From Bifidobacterium vespertilionis (GTDB taxonomy: Bacteria; Actinomycetota; Actinomycetes; Actinomycetales; Bifidobacteriaceae), in the NCBI RefSeq assembly GCF_008698145.1, contig NZ_RZNZ01000007.1, forward strand, positions 58,789-122,788: a stretch of DNA of 64,000 nt, given 5' to 3'. Below the pieces are notes generated by a model. The model was not told where the DNA came from and did not search any database. It worked only from the letters and a program-made list of their open reading frames with translations. Positions 52,658 to 61,171 of the stretch are shown here, in pieces (within the stretch, counting starts at the first letter, position 1; each line of letters starts with the position of its first letter). The translations under genes and the position numbers were made by a program.

Positions 52658-54304
52658 TCAGAACCGGCCGTCGCGGTAGAAGCGGGCCAGATCGGCGTCC
52701 ATGGCGTTCAGCGCGGCGGCGTCCACATAGGCCATGTGGCCGGTGGCGTAGAGGCCGAAGGAGAGGTTCGCGCGCAGTCGGGGTGCCAGAAACAGGTGGG
52801 CGATGTCGTTGCGCACGGACAGGTAGGGGCAGGCGAGATCGTACTTGCCACCCATCACGGCCACCTTGAGTAGCGGGTTGCGCCGCATGGCCGCGGACAG
52901 GTCGAGCGCGGTATTGGGGCACATCATCGGGCCGTCGAGCGCGGGCGCCTGATGGCTCCAGCCCCAATTCGGCTCCACCTGCATGTTGTTGAGCACCAGA
53001 TACGGGATGTTCCACGTGAAACCGATCTCGCTGATCGCCGCACGGAAGGCGCACACCTCGGCGGAGTTGACGCCGGCGGTGGCCGCGTCATTCGTGGCCG
53101 GATCGGCACCACCCGAACCCACAACGTAGTCATTGCTGGCTACGTAGCGCGCGTCGAATCGACCGACGATCAGGCCCTCATCCCGGCGAAGCAGGGCGCG
53201 GAAGTCTTCCATGTCGAGCCGCAGATGCCGGCGGATCAGCTCGTCCGCTGGCACGCCGACCAGCTCGCCCAATCGGCCTGCCACCTTACGCTCCCGGTCA
53301 GCCCCCAGACGATCGCCCTGGATCAGCGCCGCAGCGTACTCCCCCAGTGCAAAGTCCTCGGCCCGGCGGAGCAGATCGCCATCCACCGCGCGGTTGGCGG
53401 CAGTGGGATCTGCTCCGGCGGCGAGCGCGCGATGGTATGCGGCGGCCGCGGCATAGGACGGGATCAGGTTGATGTAGCCAATGTCCGCGCCGGGCTGCTC
53501 GGACGCCCAGTCGAGCAGGTTGGACAGCATGATCACGCCGTTGAGGTCGATGCAGCGGTTCTGGATCATGTTGGCCATCACGGCCACGCGCGTGGTGGCG
53601 TACGATTCGCCGAACAGGTACTTGGGCGCGTTCCACCGGCCATTCGCGGCGATCCAATCGACCACCGCACGGCAGAACACGTCGGCGTCGCCGTCCATAT
53701 CCCATACGCGGGAGGCGGGCACGCCGGGGGCCGTGACGGACCATCCGGTACCGGGCGCGTCGATGAAGACAAGATCGGAATACCGTAGCAACGTAGCCGG
53801 GTTGTCCTCGATGGGATACGGGGCCGCGCCGGCGGGCATGGGGGCCGTGGAGGGGGCCTTGCGCGGACCGAAGCCGCCGGTGTTGAGCCAGACGCTGGAC
53901 GATCCGGGACCGCCGTTGAACAGGAAGGTCACGGGGCGTTCCGGACCGGCGGGGGCGACGCGGGCGCCACCCTCGGCACCGGCGTCCGCAGACCCGGCAG
54001 CCACGGCACCATCACCCCCGTTTTCCCCGTTATTCCCTTCGGATACGCGCGTAGCTACGTAGCTAACGACGAACAGCGAGGCGATCGGGCGACCATCGTC
54101 CTCGCGCACGTCCAAATGGCCGGCCGTGGCCTCGTAATCGATGCGATCGTCGCCGTTCCGCCACGTCAGCAACCTGTTCACAGGTGCGGGATGCGGCGCG
54201 AAGCCGGGCTGGGGCTGCCGATCGGACTGGGCAGACTGGGCAGACTGAGCAACCTGAGCCACCTGGGCGTTCTGGGACGACTCCGCCGCCATCATCTCGC
54301 TCAT
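52658..54304 (-). CDS. Serine carboxypeptidase-like protein (peptidase S10), paralogue A
   Basis: This 548-residue alpha/beta-hydrolase is of the S10 family. NGGPGSSSVW forms the oxyanion region. The triad is Ser about 231 in FGESYATTR, Asp about 490 in GGKYDLACPY, and His about 523 in GHMAYVD. There is no signal peptide, so it acts in the cytoplasm, unlike eukaryotic vacuolar S10 enzymes. The N-terminus has Ala-Gln repeats. A Gly/Ala-rich stretch (about 105-135) sits just before NGGPG. The ATG overlaps the stop of the aminotransferase gene (ATGA), so it is the last gene of a three-gene operon with a second S10 paralogue. Confidence 0.9.
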   Translation of the reverse strand: MSEMMAAESSQNAQVAQVAQSAQSAQSDRQPQPGFAPHPAPVNRLLTWRNGDDRIDYEATAGHLDVREDDGRPIASLFVVSYVATRVSEGNNGENGGDGAVAAGSADAGAEGGARVAPAGPERPVTFLFNGGPGSSSVWLNTGGFGPRKAPSTAPMPAGAAPYPIEDNPATLLRYSDLVFIDAPGTGWSVTAPGVPASRVWDMDGDADVFCRAVVDWIAANGRWNAPKYLFGESYATTRVAVMANMIQNRCIDLNGVIMLSNLLDWASEQPGADIGYINLIPSYAAAAAYHRALAAGADPTAANRAVDGDLLRRAEDFALGEYAAALIQGDRLGADRERKVAGRLGELVGVPADELIRRHLRLDMEDFRALLRRDEGLIVGRFDARYVASNDYVVGSGGADPATNDAATAGVNSAEVCAFRAAISEIGFTWNIPYLVLNNMQVEPNWGWSHQAPALDGPMMCPNTALDLSAAMRRNPLLKVAVMGGKYDLACPYLSVRNDIAHLFLAPRLRANLSFGLYATGHMAYVDAAALNAMDADLARFYRDGRF

Positions 54305-55431
54305 CGCGCATCACCGTCCGCGGGAGCCCACTGCTTGGCCGCCTCGGGCAGCGCCTCGATCGCCGCCGCGCACGTCTCGATCACCAGATCGTTCGCCTCA
54401 TGCGAGCCGATCGAGATGCGGATGCCGTCCCCGCTGAACACGCGCGCGATCACGCCGGCTTCCGTGAGCCGCTCGGCCACCCGATCGGTCAGATCGCCCA
54501 GCTGCAGCCAGAAGAAGTTCGCGCCGGAATCGGGCACATGCCAGCCCTGTCCGCGCAGCGCGCCCAGCACGCGAGCGCGCTCGGCGATCAGATCGCGCAC
54601 ACGATCATCCAGCTCGGACTGCGCATCCAGGGAGGCGACGGCGGCGGTCTGCGCCACGTCGGACACGGCGAACGGCAGGGCGACCTTGCTCATCTCATCC
54701 ACCACGGCGGCCGGGCCGATGCCATAGCCGATGCGCAGGCCAGCAAGACCGTAGGCCTTGGAGAACGTGTGCGCCACCACCACGTTCGGGTACCGGCGGA
54801 ACAGATCCATGGCCACCTCGGTGTCGGGATCGGTGTTGAACTGGAAGTAGGCCTCGTCGAACAGCACCACCACGTCCTTCGGCACGGCCTCAAGCAGCCG
54901 CTCGGCCTCCTCGCGCGACACCGTGGTGCCGGTGGGGTTGTTGGGGTTGTTGACGATGATCAGGCGGGTGCGATCGGTCACGGCGGCGATCATGGCCGGG
55001 ATGTCGTGCCGCAGGTCGGCGGTGAGGGGCACCTGGACGGGGGTGGCGCCGGAGCCGCGCACGATGATCGGGTACGCCTCGAAGCTGCGCCACGGGTAGA
55101 TCACCTCGGTGCCAGGGCCGGCGAGCGCGTTGACGAGCTCGGTGATGATCTCCGAGCTGCCGGCGCCCAAGATCACGTTGGAGGCGTCCACACCGTACTG
55201 CGCGGCGATGCGGTCAACGACCTTCCAGCCGTGCATGTCCGGGTATCGGTTGATGGTGCCCAGGGCGCCGCGCTCGATCGCCTCGACCACGGAAGGCAGC
55301 GGACCGTAGGGGTTCTCGTTGCTGGACAGTTTGAAGGCGCGGCGGTCGGTGGGGGCAGGCTTGCCTTGGCGGTAGACCGGGATGCCGGCCAGATCGGCGC
55401 GATGGCGGAATGCGGTGATGTCTGAGGTCAT
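54301..55431 (-). CDS. PLP-dependent aminotransferase, HisC-like
   Basis: This 376-residue class I/II aminotransferase has the histidinol-phosphate aminotransferase pattern: FKLSSNENPYGPLPSV near the N-terminus, NPNNPTGTTVSREEAERLL, DEAYFQF, and the PLP lysine in HTFSKAYGLAGLRIGYG (about residue 223). Such proteins act on histidinol phosphate or aromatic amino acids. It is flanked by two S10 peptidases, not his genes, so a role in aromatic or peptide-derived amino acid metabolism is plausible. AAAGGA lies before the ATG. The stop overlaps the downstream S10 start. Confidence 0.88.
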   Translation of the reverse strand: MTSDITAFRHRADLAGIPVYRQGKPAPTDRRAFKLSSNENPYGPLPSVVEAIERGALGTINRYPDMHGWKVVDRIAAQYGVDASNVILGAGSSEIITELVNALAGPGTEVIYPWRSFEAYPIIVRGSGATPVQVPLTADLRHDIPAMIAAVTDRTRLIIVNNPNNPTGTTVSREEAERLLEAVPKDVVVLFDEAYFQFNTDPDTEVAMDLFRRYPNVVVAHTFSKAYGLAGLRIGYGIGPAAVVDEMSKVALPFAVSDVAQTAAVASLDAQSELDDRVRDLIAERARVLGALRGQGWHVPDSGANFFWLQLGDLTDRVAERLTEAGVIARVFSGDGIRISIGSHEANDLVIETCAAAIEALPEAAKQWAPADGDAR

Positions 55432-55475
55432 GGGATGAATCCTTTCCTGGGAATGATGATGACGGGTGCGGCGGA

Positions 55476-57125
55476 TCAGGCCTGCGCGACGAACGGCCGC
55501 GCGACGAACGCTGCCAGATCATGGTTGAGGGCGATGGCGGATTCCCGATCGGAATAGGTCATGTGGCCGGCCGGGTAGATGTGCTGGACGATGCTGCCAT
55601 CGGGAGCGTTCATGGAGGCGATCAGCGCATCGGAGGCGCCCACCGTGGTGATCGTGTCGTAGCAGCCGTTGGCCACCATCAGACGGAATCCGGCGATCTG
55701 ATTGAGGCAGAACTCCAGCGGGGCGGCATAGTCGAACTCGTCGAACGGCGACTTCTTCGCGCCGCCGACCACGCCGTCCGCGGGGCCGCCCACGCTCCAA
55801 TCCCACGCGGACCACACGTCGCCGGGCGCCTCGATGCGCGGGATGGCGCGATCCACGCCCAGCAGATCGTTGTAGAACAGGTGGGAGCAGGCGGCGAGCA
55901 CGGGCGTGACGCGGGTGCTCGACGGATCCACCGGGAAGGCGGGCGATTCGGGCGCGGCGTAGCGGGCGTCGTACACGCCCAGCACTTTGCCCTCGTCCTC
56001 CAGCAGGAGCGAACGGAAGCGGGTTTTGGAGATGGCCAGATGGTTACGCAGCCAGTGGGAGGCCTTGACGCCGGTGTACCGTTCCAGCTCGTGGGCCACA
56101 GTGGCGCGCTGGGGCCCGGGCAGACGCGAGCCGGCGAACAGGGCGTTCAGGTACGGGCCATAGGCGTACGCGCGGGCCTGATCGACCGCATCCCGCCAGT
56201 CCTTCGCATCGAGACCGCTTTTGCCGTGATACCAGGCCGCGGCGGCCATGAGCGGCAGGGAGCACGCGGCGGCGGCAACCGAGCGCGGGCGATCGTGCAT
56301 CTCCTGGATGTTGGTGGTGTTGCCCATGAGGATCACGCCGGCCGGGGAGATCTGCGTTTCGGCGAGGTCAAGCATGGCCTTGGCCATGAGCGGGGCGCGA
56401 ACGGTGCCGTAGCTTTCGCCCAGGATGTACAGCGGGGAGGACTCGCGGCCTTCGAGGACCATCCATGCGGCGGCCGCCTCGGCGAACTGGCGGGCGTCCT
56501 CGCCGGCGGAATATTTGGATTCCACATCCACGTCCGGCTCGTAGCGGCCGTATCCGCAGCCGATCGCGTCCATGACCAGCAGATCGCAGTCGGCCAGCAG
56601 GGAGCTGGGGCTGTCCTCGAGGCGGAAGGAGTCGCGCAGCGGGGCGTCAAGGTCCTCGTTGAAAGCGGCGCGCTTGGGAGCGATGCCGGAGAGCAGTAGG
56701 GCGGTGCTGGCGACGATCGGGCCGCCGTTGAACAGGACCATGATTGGGCGGGAGGGATCGGCTGCAGGCGCGGGCGCGGAGGCGGGCGCGGACTCGGCGG
56801 ATCGGTCCGAAGCGGCGGGCTGCCCGGCAACGACCTGCTCGGAAGCATTAGGTTGCGCGGAGACGGACTGCTCAGGGCCAGCGAAGAGGCGCACGAACGA
56901 GGTGACGCTCATGCGGCCCACCGGCCGACGATCCGAATCGGAGCGGGGCACGCTGATCAGGCGCACGCGGGCCTCATAGTCGATCCGCTCGCCGGACTCA
57001 TTGGTGAAACTCAGGCGCTTGGCACTGTCCACGGTCGGGATCGCCGGGCCGGGCTGGTGCGGGGAGGCCGGATTGGCGGGGGCTGGGTCAGCAACAGGAG
57101 TTGCGGGGGTTGCGGGACTGGTCAT
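55476..57125 (-). CDS. Serine carboxypeptidase-like protein (peptidase S10), paralogue B
   Basis: This protein of about 549 residues is homologous to paralogue A along its length. The triad is intact: Ser about 235 in LGESYGTVRAP, Asp about 488 in NGCYDTITTV, His about 521 in AGHMTYSD. The oxyanion motif reads NGGPIVAST, where family members and paralogue A have NGGPGSS, so the chemistry or specificity may differ. An Ala/Ser/Pro-rich insert occupies the same place as in A. I choose the ATG at 57125 (MTSPATPATP) with GAGG six bases upstream. It is first in the operon, 44 bp before the aminotransferase gene. Confidence 0.87.
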   Translation of the reverse strand: MTSPATPATPVADPAPANPASPHQPGPAIPTVDSAKRLSFTNESGERIDYEARVRLISVPRSDSDRRPVGRMSVTSFVRLFAGPEQSVSAQPNASEQVVAGQPAASDRSAESAPASAPAPAADPSRPIMVLFNGGPIVASTALLLSGIAPKRAAFNEDLDAPLRDSFRLEDSPSSLLADCDLLVMDAIGCGYGRYEPDVDVESKYSAGEDARQFAEAAAAWMVLEGRESSPLYILGESYGTVRAPLMAKAMLDLAETQISPAGVILMGNTTNIQEMHDRPRSVAAAACSLPLMAAAAWYHGKSGLDAKDWRDAVDQARAYAYGPYLNALFAGSRLPGPQRATVAHELERYTGVKASHWLRNHLAISKTRFRSLLLEDEGKVLGVYDARYAAPESPAFPVDPSSTRVTPVLAACSHLFYNDLLGVDRAIPRIEAPGDVWSAWDWSVGGPADGVVGGAKKSPFDEFDYAAPLEFCLNQIAGFRLMVANGCYDTITTVGASDALIASMNAPDGSIVQHIYPAGHMTYSDRESAIALNHDLAAFVARPFVAQA

Positions 57126-57337
57126 GCGGCACCTCGATTGCGTCCGGGTCGGTTTCATTGTCGCTCGGAGTCTGTAGGACGGGACCCCGCGCAGCAATTC
57201 AATACAATGAATATAATGTTATAGCCCGTGATGGCCGGGAATGTTTCGGGTGTGGACTCGATTATGGGGCGCGAATGGCCAAAACTACGCGCTGAGGCAG
57301 GTTTGAGACGAGTTGCGGACGGAATCCGAGCTGGTAT

Positions 57338-57452
57338 TTCCGATTTGTGCGGTCGTTTTCCACTACCACCCCGGATAGCATCCTTGCAATTCCGGCGAAA
57401 TGACGCCACTGATACCTGAGCCCACCCAGAAAATCGACCGCACAAATCGGAA
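57338..57452. repeat. 18-bp inverted repeat upstream of the S10 operon (family I)
   Basis: Perfect arms 57338-57355 and 57435-57452 (TTCCGATTTGTGCGGTCG and complement) are continued inward by TTTTC/GAAAA after a one-base bulge. The 79-base loop contains GCAATTCCGGCGAAATGACG, similar to the family A apex. It could be an RNA structure or protein site. Which strand is used is unknown. Confidence 0.8.
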
Positions 57453-57497
57453 GTACGCGTTTTCAAGTGACTACGTAGGCGAATAATGCGCGTTTTT

Positions 57498-57826
57498 GTC
57501 ATCCTGAGCGGAGCGTAGCGGAGCCGAAGGATCCTTGGCCATTACGCAGAAACCAAGCACGCGACTAGTGCGGGAGATTAAGGATCCTTCGACTGCGCTG
57601 CGCTCCGCTCAGGATGACAAGAACGGCTGGCGCCAGCGGGCCTGCCGCCTGGCCGGCCAACGGCCAGCCAACGGCCCCGCCTTCGGCCGAACAACGGCCG
57701 GACAACGCCCCCCTCCGGCCCTGCAATTAAGGTCCGGCCTGCGGCCGGGCTCAATATGGGCGGAGCCGCCCACCGGGGGCGGCTCCGCGCGGGACCTGAT
57801 CGGAAGCCCACAGGGCTTCCGACCAG
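57498..57826. repeat. BIME-like pair plus run of GC-rich hairpins
   Basis: A BIME pair (about 57499-57620) is followed by successive short palindromes: GGCCGGCCAACGGCC, CCGGCCTGCGGCCGG, GGCGGAGCCGCC facing GGCGGCTCCGC, and CGGAAGCCC/GGGCTTCCG. These run up to the leuD stop hairpin. No gene is present between 57198 and 57839. Confidence 0.8.
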
Positions 57827-57854
57827 GCGTTGCGCGACGCTAGTCGCGCAACGC
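57827..57854 (-). terminator. Hairpin overlapping the leuD stop codon
   Basis: Perfect 12-bp arms 57827-57838 and 57843-57854 (GCGTTGCGCGAC and complement) enclose a four-base loop. The last four LeuD codons form one arm and the stop codon lies in the loop. There is no T-run after it on the minus strand. Confidence 0.7.
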
Positions 57855-58526
57855 CAACGGTCCCGCCCATTCGCCTTCATTCTCGGGCTCGCGGGCGGAG
57901 ACCACGGGCTCCTCCGGCCAGTGCTTGGCGGGGATGGTCTTGGGCTTGAAGGGGAAGCGCTCGGCGCGCATCTTCTCGTAGGCGGCGATGTCGTCCTCAT
58001 GCTGCAGCGTCAGGTCGATGTCGTCATAGCCGTTCATCAGACGCCAGCGCACATAGTCGCCCACCTCGAACGGCAGGGTCACGTCGCCGCACGTCACGGT
58101 GCGCTGCTCCAGATCCACGGTCATATCGCGGCCGGGCTCCTCCTCCAGCAGCTTCCACAGCAGTTCCACTGACTCCTGCGGCATGATCGCCGCCAGCACG
58201 CCGTTCTTGGCGGTGTTGCCGTAGAAGATGTCCGCGAAGCTGGGCGCGATCACCACGCGGAAGCCATAGTCGTGCAGCGCCCACACCGCGTGCTCGCGCG
58301 AGGAGCCGATGCCGAATTCGGGGCCGGCCACCAGAATGCGACCCGGCGCGTACTCGTGGCGGTTGAGCACGAAGTTCGGGTCGCGCCGCCAGGCGTAGAA
58401 CAGGGCGTCGTCGAAGCCGCTCTTGGTGACGCGCTTGAGGAACACGGCGGGGATGATCTGGTCGGTGTCGACGTTGGAACGGCGCAGCGGCACGCCCACG
58501 CCGGTGAGTTTGACGAGTTTTTCCAT
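57840..58526 (-). CDS. leuD: 3-isopropylmalate dehydratase small subunit
   Basis: This 228-residue subunit works with LeuC to isomerise 2-isopropylmalate to 3-isopropylmalate in leucine synthesis. Marks are [39 protein letters not shown] and [16 protein letters not shown]. The C-terminal 25 residues ([22 protein letters not shown]) are a usual extension in actinobacteria. It starts 47 bp after the leuC stop and is co-transcribed with it. Confidence 0.97.
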   Translation of the reverse strand: MEKLVKLTGVGVPLRRSNVDTDQIIPAVFLKRVTKSGFDDALFYAWRRDPNFVLNRHEYAPGRILVAGPEFGIGSSREHAVWALHDYGFRVVIAPSFADIFYGNTAKNGVLAAIMPQESVELLWKLLEEEPGRDMTVDLEQRTVTCGDVTLPFEVGDYVRWRLMNGYDDIDLTLQHEDDIAAYEKMRAERFPFKPKTIPAKHWPEEPVVSAREPENEGEWAGPLALRD

Positions 58527-58573
58527 GATGCTTTCTTAACGATCCTTACACGAACGAATTGCGGATGGCACGG

Positions 58574-59977
58574 TCACAGGTCGGCCGGCGACGAGATCGT
58601 GCCGCGGATGGCGGTGGCGGCGGCGACCTGCGGGGAGGCGAGGTGCGTGCGCGAGCCCTTGCCCTGGCGGCCTTCGAAGTTGCGGTTCGACGTGGAGATG
58701 GAACGCTCCCCCGGCACCAGCTTGTCCGGGTTCATGCCCAGGCACATCGAGCAGCCGGCGTTGCGCCATTCGGCACCGAAGTCCTTGAAGACCTTGTCGA
58801 GCCCCTCCTTTTCCGCCTGCAGGCGCACGCGGGAGGACGACGGCACCACGAGCACGCGGTGGATCGACTTGGCCTTGTGGTGGCCCTTCATGATCGCAGC
58901 GGCCGCGCGCAGATCGTCGATGCGGCCGTTGGTGCACGAGCCGATGAACACGGTGTCCACCGGAATCGACTTGATGGGCGTGCCGGGCTCCAAATCCATG
59001 TACTTGAGGGCGCGCTCGGCGGCCGCGCGCTTGGTGGCGTCGGCTATATCCTCCGGCACGGGCACGTTCGCGGTGATCGGCAGGCCCTGACCGGGGTTGG
59101 TGCCCCAAGTCACGAATGGGCCGAGCTTGGTCGCATCGATGTCCACGACCTTGTCGAACACGGCGTCGTCATCGGTCTTCAGCGTCTTCCAGTAGGCGAC
59201 GGCCTTGTCCCACATCTCGCCCTCAGGCGCGTGCGGACGGCCCTTCAGATATTCGAACGTGGTCTCGTCCGGCGCGATCATGCCGGCGCGGGCGCCCGCC
59301 TCGATGGACATGTTGCACACGGTCATGCGCTCGTCCATGGTCATGTTGCGGATCGCCTCGCCGCGGTACTCGATCACGTGGCCCTGGCCGCCGCCGGTGC
59401 CGATCTTCGCGATGATCGCGAGGATGACATCCTTGGCGGTCGCGTCCGCGGGCAGCTTGCCATTGACGTTGATGGCCATGGTCTTGAACGGCTTGAGGGA
59501 CAGGGTCTGCGTGGCCATCACGTGCTCCACCTCGGACGTGCCGATGCCGAACGCGAGGGCGCCAAACGCGCCGTGCGTGGAGGTGTGGGAGTCGCCGCAC
59601 ACGATCGTCATGCCCGGCTGGGTGAGGCCCAGGATGGGCGCGAAGGCGTGGACGATGCCCTGATCGGCGTCCCCGAGCGGGTGCAGGCGCACGCCGAACT
59701 CCTTGCAGTTCTTCTCCAGCGTGCTCAGCTGCAGGGCGCTGGTCTTGTCCGGATTCGGGCGGTCGATGTCGACCGTGGGGGTGTTGTGATCCTCCGTGGC
59801 GATGAGCTGATCCACGTGGCGCGGCTTGCGCCCGGCCAGTCGCAGGCCCTCGAACGCCTGCGGGCTGGTGACCTCGTGCATCAGCATCAGGTCGATGTAC
59901 AGCAGATCGGGCGCCCCGTCGCTGCCCTTGCGCACCAAATGATCGGCCCAGACCTTCTCGGCCAATGTCGTTCCCAT
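58574..59977 (-). CDS. leuC: 3-isopropylmalate dehydratase large subunit
   Basis: This 467-residue aconitase-family subunit binds a [4Fe-4S] cluster through Cys in [14 protein letters not shown] and [13 protein letters not shown]. Other marks: [69 protein letters not shown] lies eight bases before the ATG. It is divergent from an IclR-type regulator gene, the arrangement known for the leucine repressor LtbR of Corynebacterium glutamicum. Confidence 0.98.
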   Translation of the reverse strand: MGTTLAEKVWADHLVRKGSDGAPDLLYIDLMLMHEVTSPQAFEGLRLAGRKPRHVDQLIATEDHNTPTVDIDRPNPDKTSALQLSTLEKNCKEFGVRLHPLGDADQGIVHAFAPILGLTQPGMTIVCGDSHTSTHGAFGALAFGIGTSEVEHVMATQTLSLKPFKTMAINVNGKLPADATAKDVILAIIAKIGTGGGQGHVIEYRGEAIRNMTMDERMTVCNMSIEAGARAGMIAPDETTFEYLKGRPHAPEGEMWDKAVAYWKTLKTDDDAVFDKVVDIDATKLGPFVTWGTNPGQGLPITANVPVPEDIADATKRAAAERALKYMDLEPGTPIKSIPVDTVFIGSCTNGRIDDLRAAAAIMKGHHKAKSIHRVLVVPSSSRVRLQAEKEGLDKVFKDFGAEWRNAGCSMCLGMNPDKLVPGERSISTSNRNFEGRQGKGSRTHLASPQVAAATAIRGTISSPADL

Positions 59978-60183
59978 GCTGGGGACCTCCTCGAATTCTT
60001 TTTTCGCGCTAGGTATTGCCTTCGCGCACCTTGTGTGCTATATAGCGTATGGTCACCATGCCTTCCGAACATATGCGGCGGCCGGTATATGAGATACGGA
60101 CGGCCGCGATCACGGCAAATCGTTGATATTGCAACGTTTTGCTTTCGTCCACATCATGACACGCGCGGATTGGTCGGCGAGAC

Positions 60184-60237
60184 GGCGAATTTTCTCGCCA
60201 ATTGGACATCTCCATCGATTTGCATTTCATATTATGA
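60184..60237. promoter_or_regulatory. Candidate regulator sites in the leuC-iclR spacer
   Basis: GGCGAATTTTCTCGCC (60184-60199, 5-bp arms) and the perfect 11-bp palindrome TCATATTATGA (60227-60237) lie in the A/T-rich divergent spacer, the second only ten bases before the regulator start. Either may be the binding site of the IclR protein on both promoters. Inference only. Confidence 0.45.
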
Positions 60238-60246
60238 GATGGCAGA

Positions 60247-61068
60247 ATGCTCCTCATGACTTCCGAAGAGAGCGATGAGACCATGACCGACGATCCCCAG
60301 ACCGCCGCGCCCCGCGCACACGACGTGCCGGACGACGGCGAGATCCATTCCGGGGTGGGCGTACTTGACAAGACAGTGAAGATTCTGGACGCACTTGAAT
60401 CCGGGCCCTCCACGCTCGGACAGCTGGTGGCCGCCACCGGCCTGGCCCGACCCACCGCGCACCGACTGGCCATCGCCCTTGAACGCCATCGCTTTGTGCT
60501 GCGCGACTCCCACGGCCGCTTCGTGCTGGGCTCCCGCTTCGCCGAGCTGGCCGCCGCCGCGGGCGAGGATCGCCTGCTCACCGCAGCCGGCCCGATCCTG
60601 CGCACCCTGCTGGACCGCACCGGCGAATCGGCGCAGATCTACCGTCGCCAGGGCGATCAGCGCGTGTGCATCGCGGCCGTCGAGCGCGCCTCCGGTCTGC
60701 GCGATTCCATCCCGGTTGGCGCCATGCTGTCCATGCACGCCGGCTCCGCCGCGCAGATCCTGCTCGCATGGGAGGATTCCGAGCGCATGCATCGGGGCCT
60801 GCGCCACGCCAAGTTCACGGCCACCAAGCTCGCCCAGGTCCGCAAGCGCGGCTGGGCCGAGTCGGTCAACGAGCGCGAGGAGGGCGTGTGCTCCATCTCC
60901 GCGCCGATCCGCAACGCCTCCGGCCAGGTGATCGCCGCCATCTCCATCTCCGGCCCGACCGGCCGCATGGGCATGCAGCCCGGCCGCCACTACGCGCCGC
61001 TGGTGATGGCCGCCGGCAAGTACCTCACCGAGGCGCTGATCAAAGCCTCCACCATGGGCGCCATGTGA
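60247..61068 (+). CDS. IclR-family regulator, LtbR-like
   Basis: This protein of about 270 residues has an N-terminal winged helix (VGVLDKTVKILDALESGPSTLGQLVAATGLARPTAHRLAIALERH) and a GAF-like effector domain (RQGDQRVCIAAVERASGLRDSIPVGAMLSMHAGSAAQILLAW). It is divergent from leuCD like LtbR, which represses leucine genes in corynebacteria, so control of leuCD is likely. Three in-frame ATGs (60247, 60256, 60283) precede the conserved part, and no clear SD decides among them. Confidence 0.88.
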   Translation: MLLMTSEESDETMTDDPQTAAPRAHDVPDDGEIHSGVGVLDKTVKILDALESGPSTLGQLVAATGLARPTAHRLAIALERHRFVLRDSHGRFVLGSRFAELAAAAGEDRLLTAAGPILRTLLDRTGESAQIYRRQGDQRVCIAAVERASGLRDSIPVGAMLSMHAGSAAQILLAWEDSERMHRGLRHAKFTATKLAQVRKRGWAESVNEREEGVCSISAPIRNASGQVIAAISISGPTGRMGMQPGRHYAPLVMAAGKYLTEALIKASTMGAM

Positions 61069-61118
61069 GCCCGGGCGCGCCTCGCGGTTTCGAAGCCTCA
61101 ACTCCAGCTCCCTAGCCC

Positions 61119-61146
61119 AGCTCCCCCAGCAAGGGGGAGCTCTTTT
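61119..61146 (+). terminator. Rho-independent terminator after the IclR gene
   Basis: AGCTCCCCC (61119-61127) and GGGGGAGCT (61133-61141) with a five-base loop are followed by CTTTTTAT. It lies 50 bases after the stop codon and is the clearest intrinsic terminator of a protein gene in the window. Confidence 0.9.
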
Positions 61147-61171
61147 TATCTGCCGCCTACCGCTTTACCGC

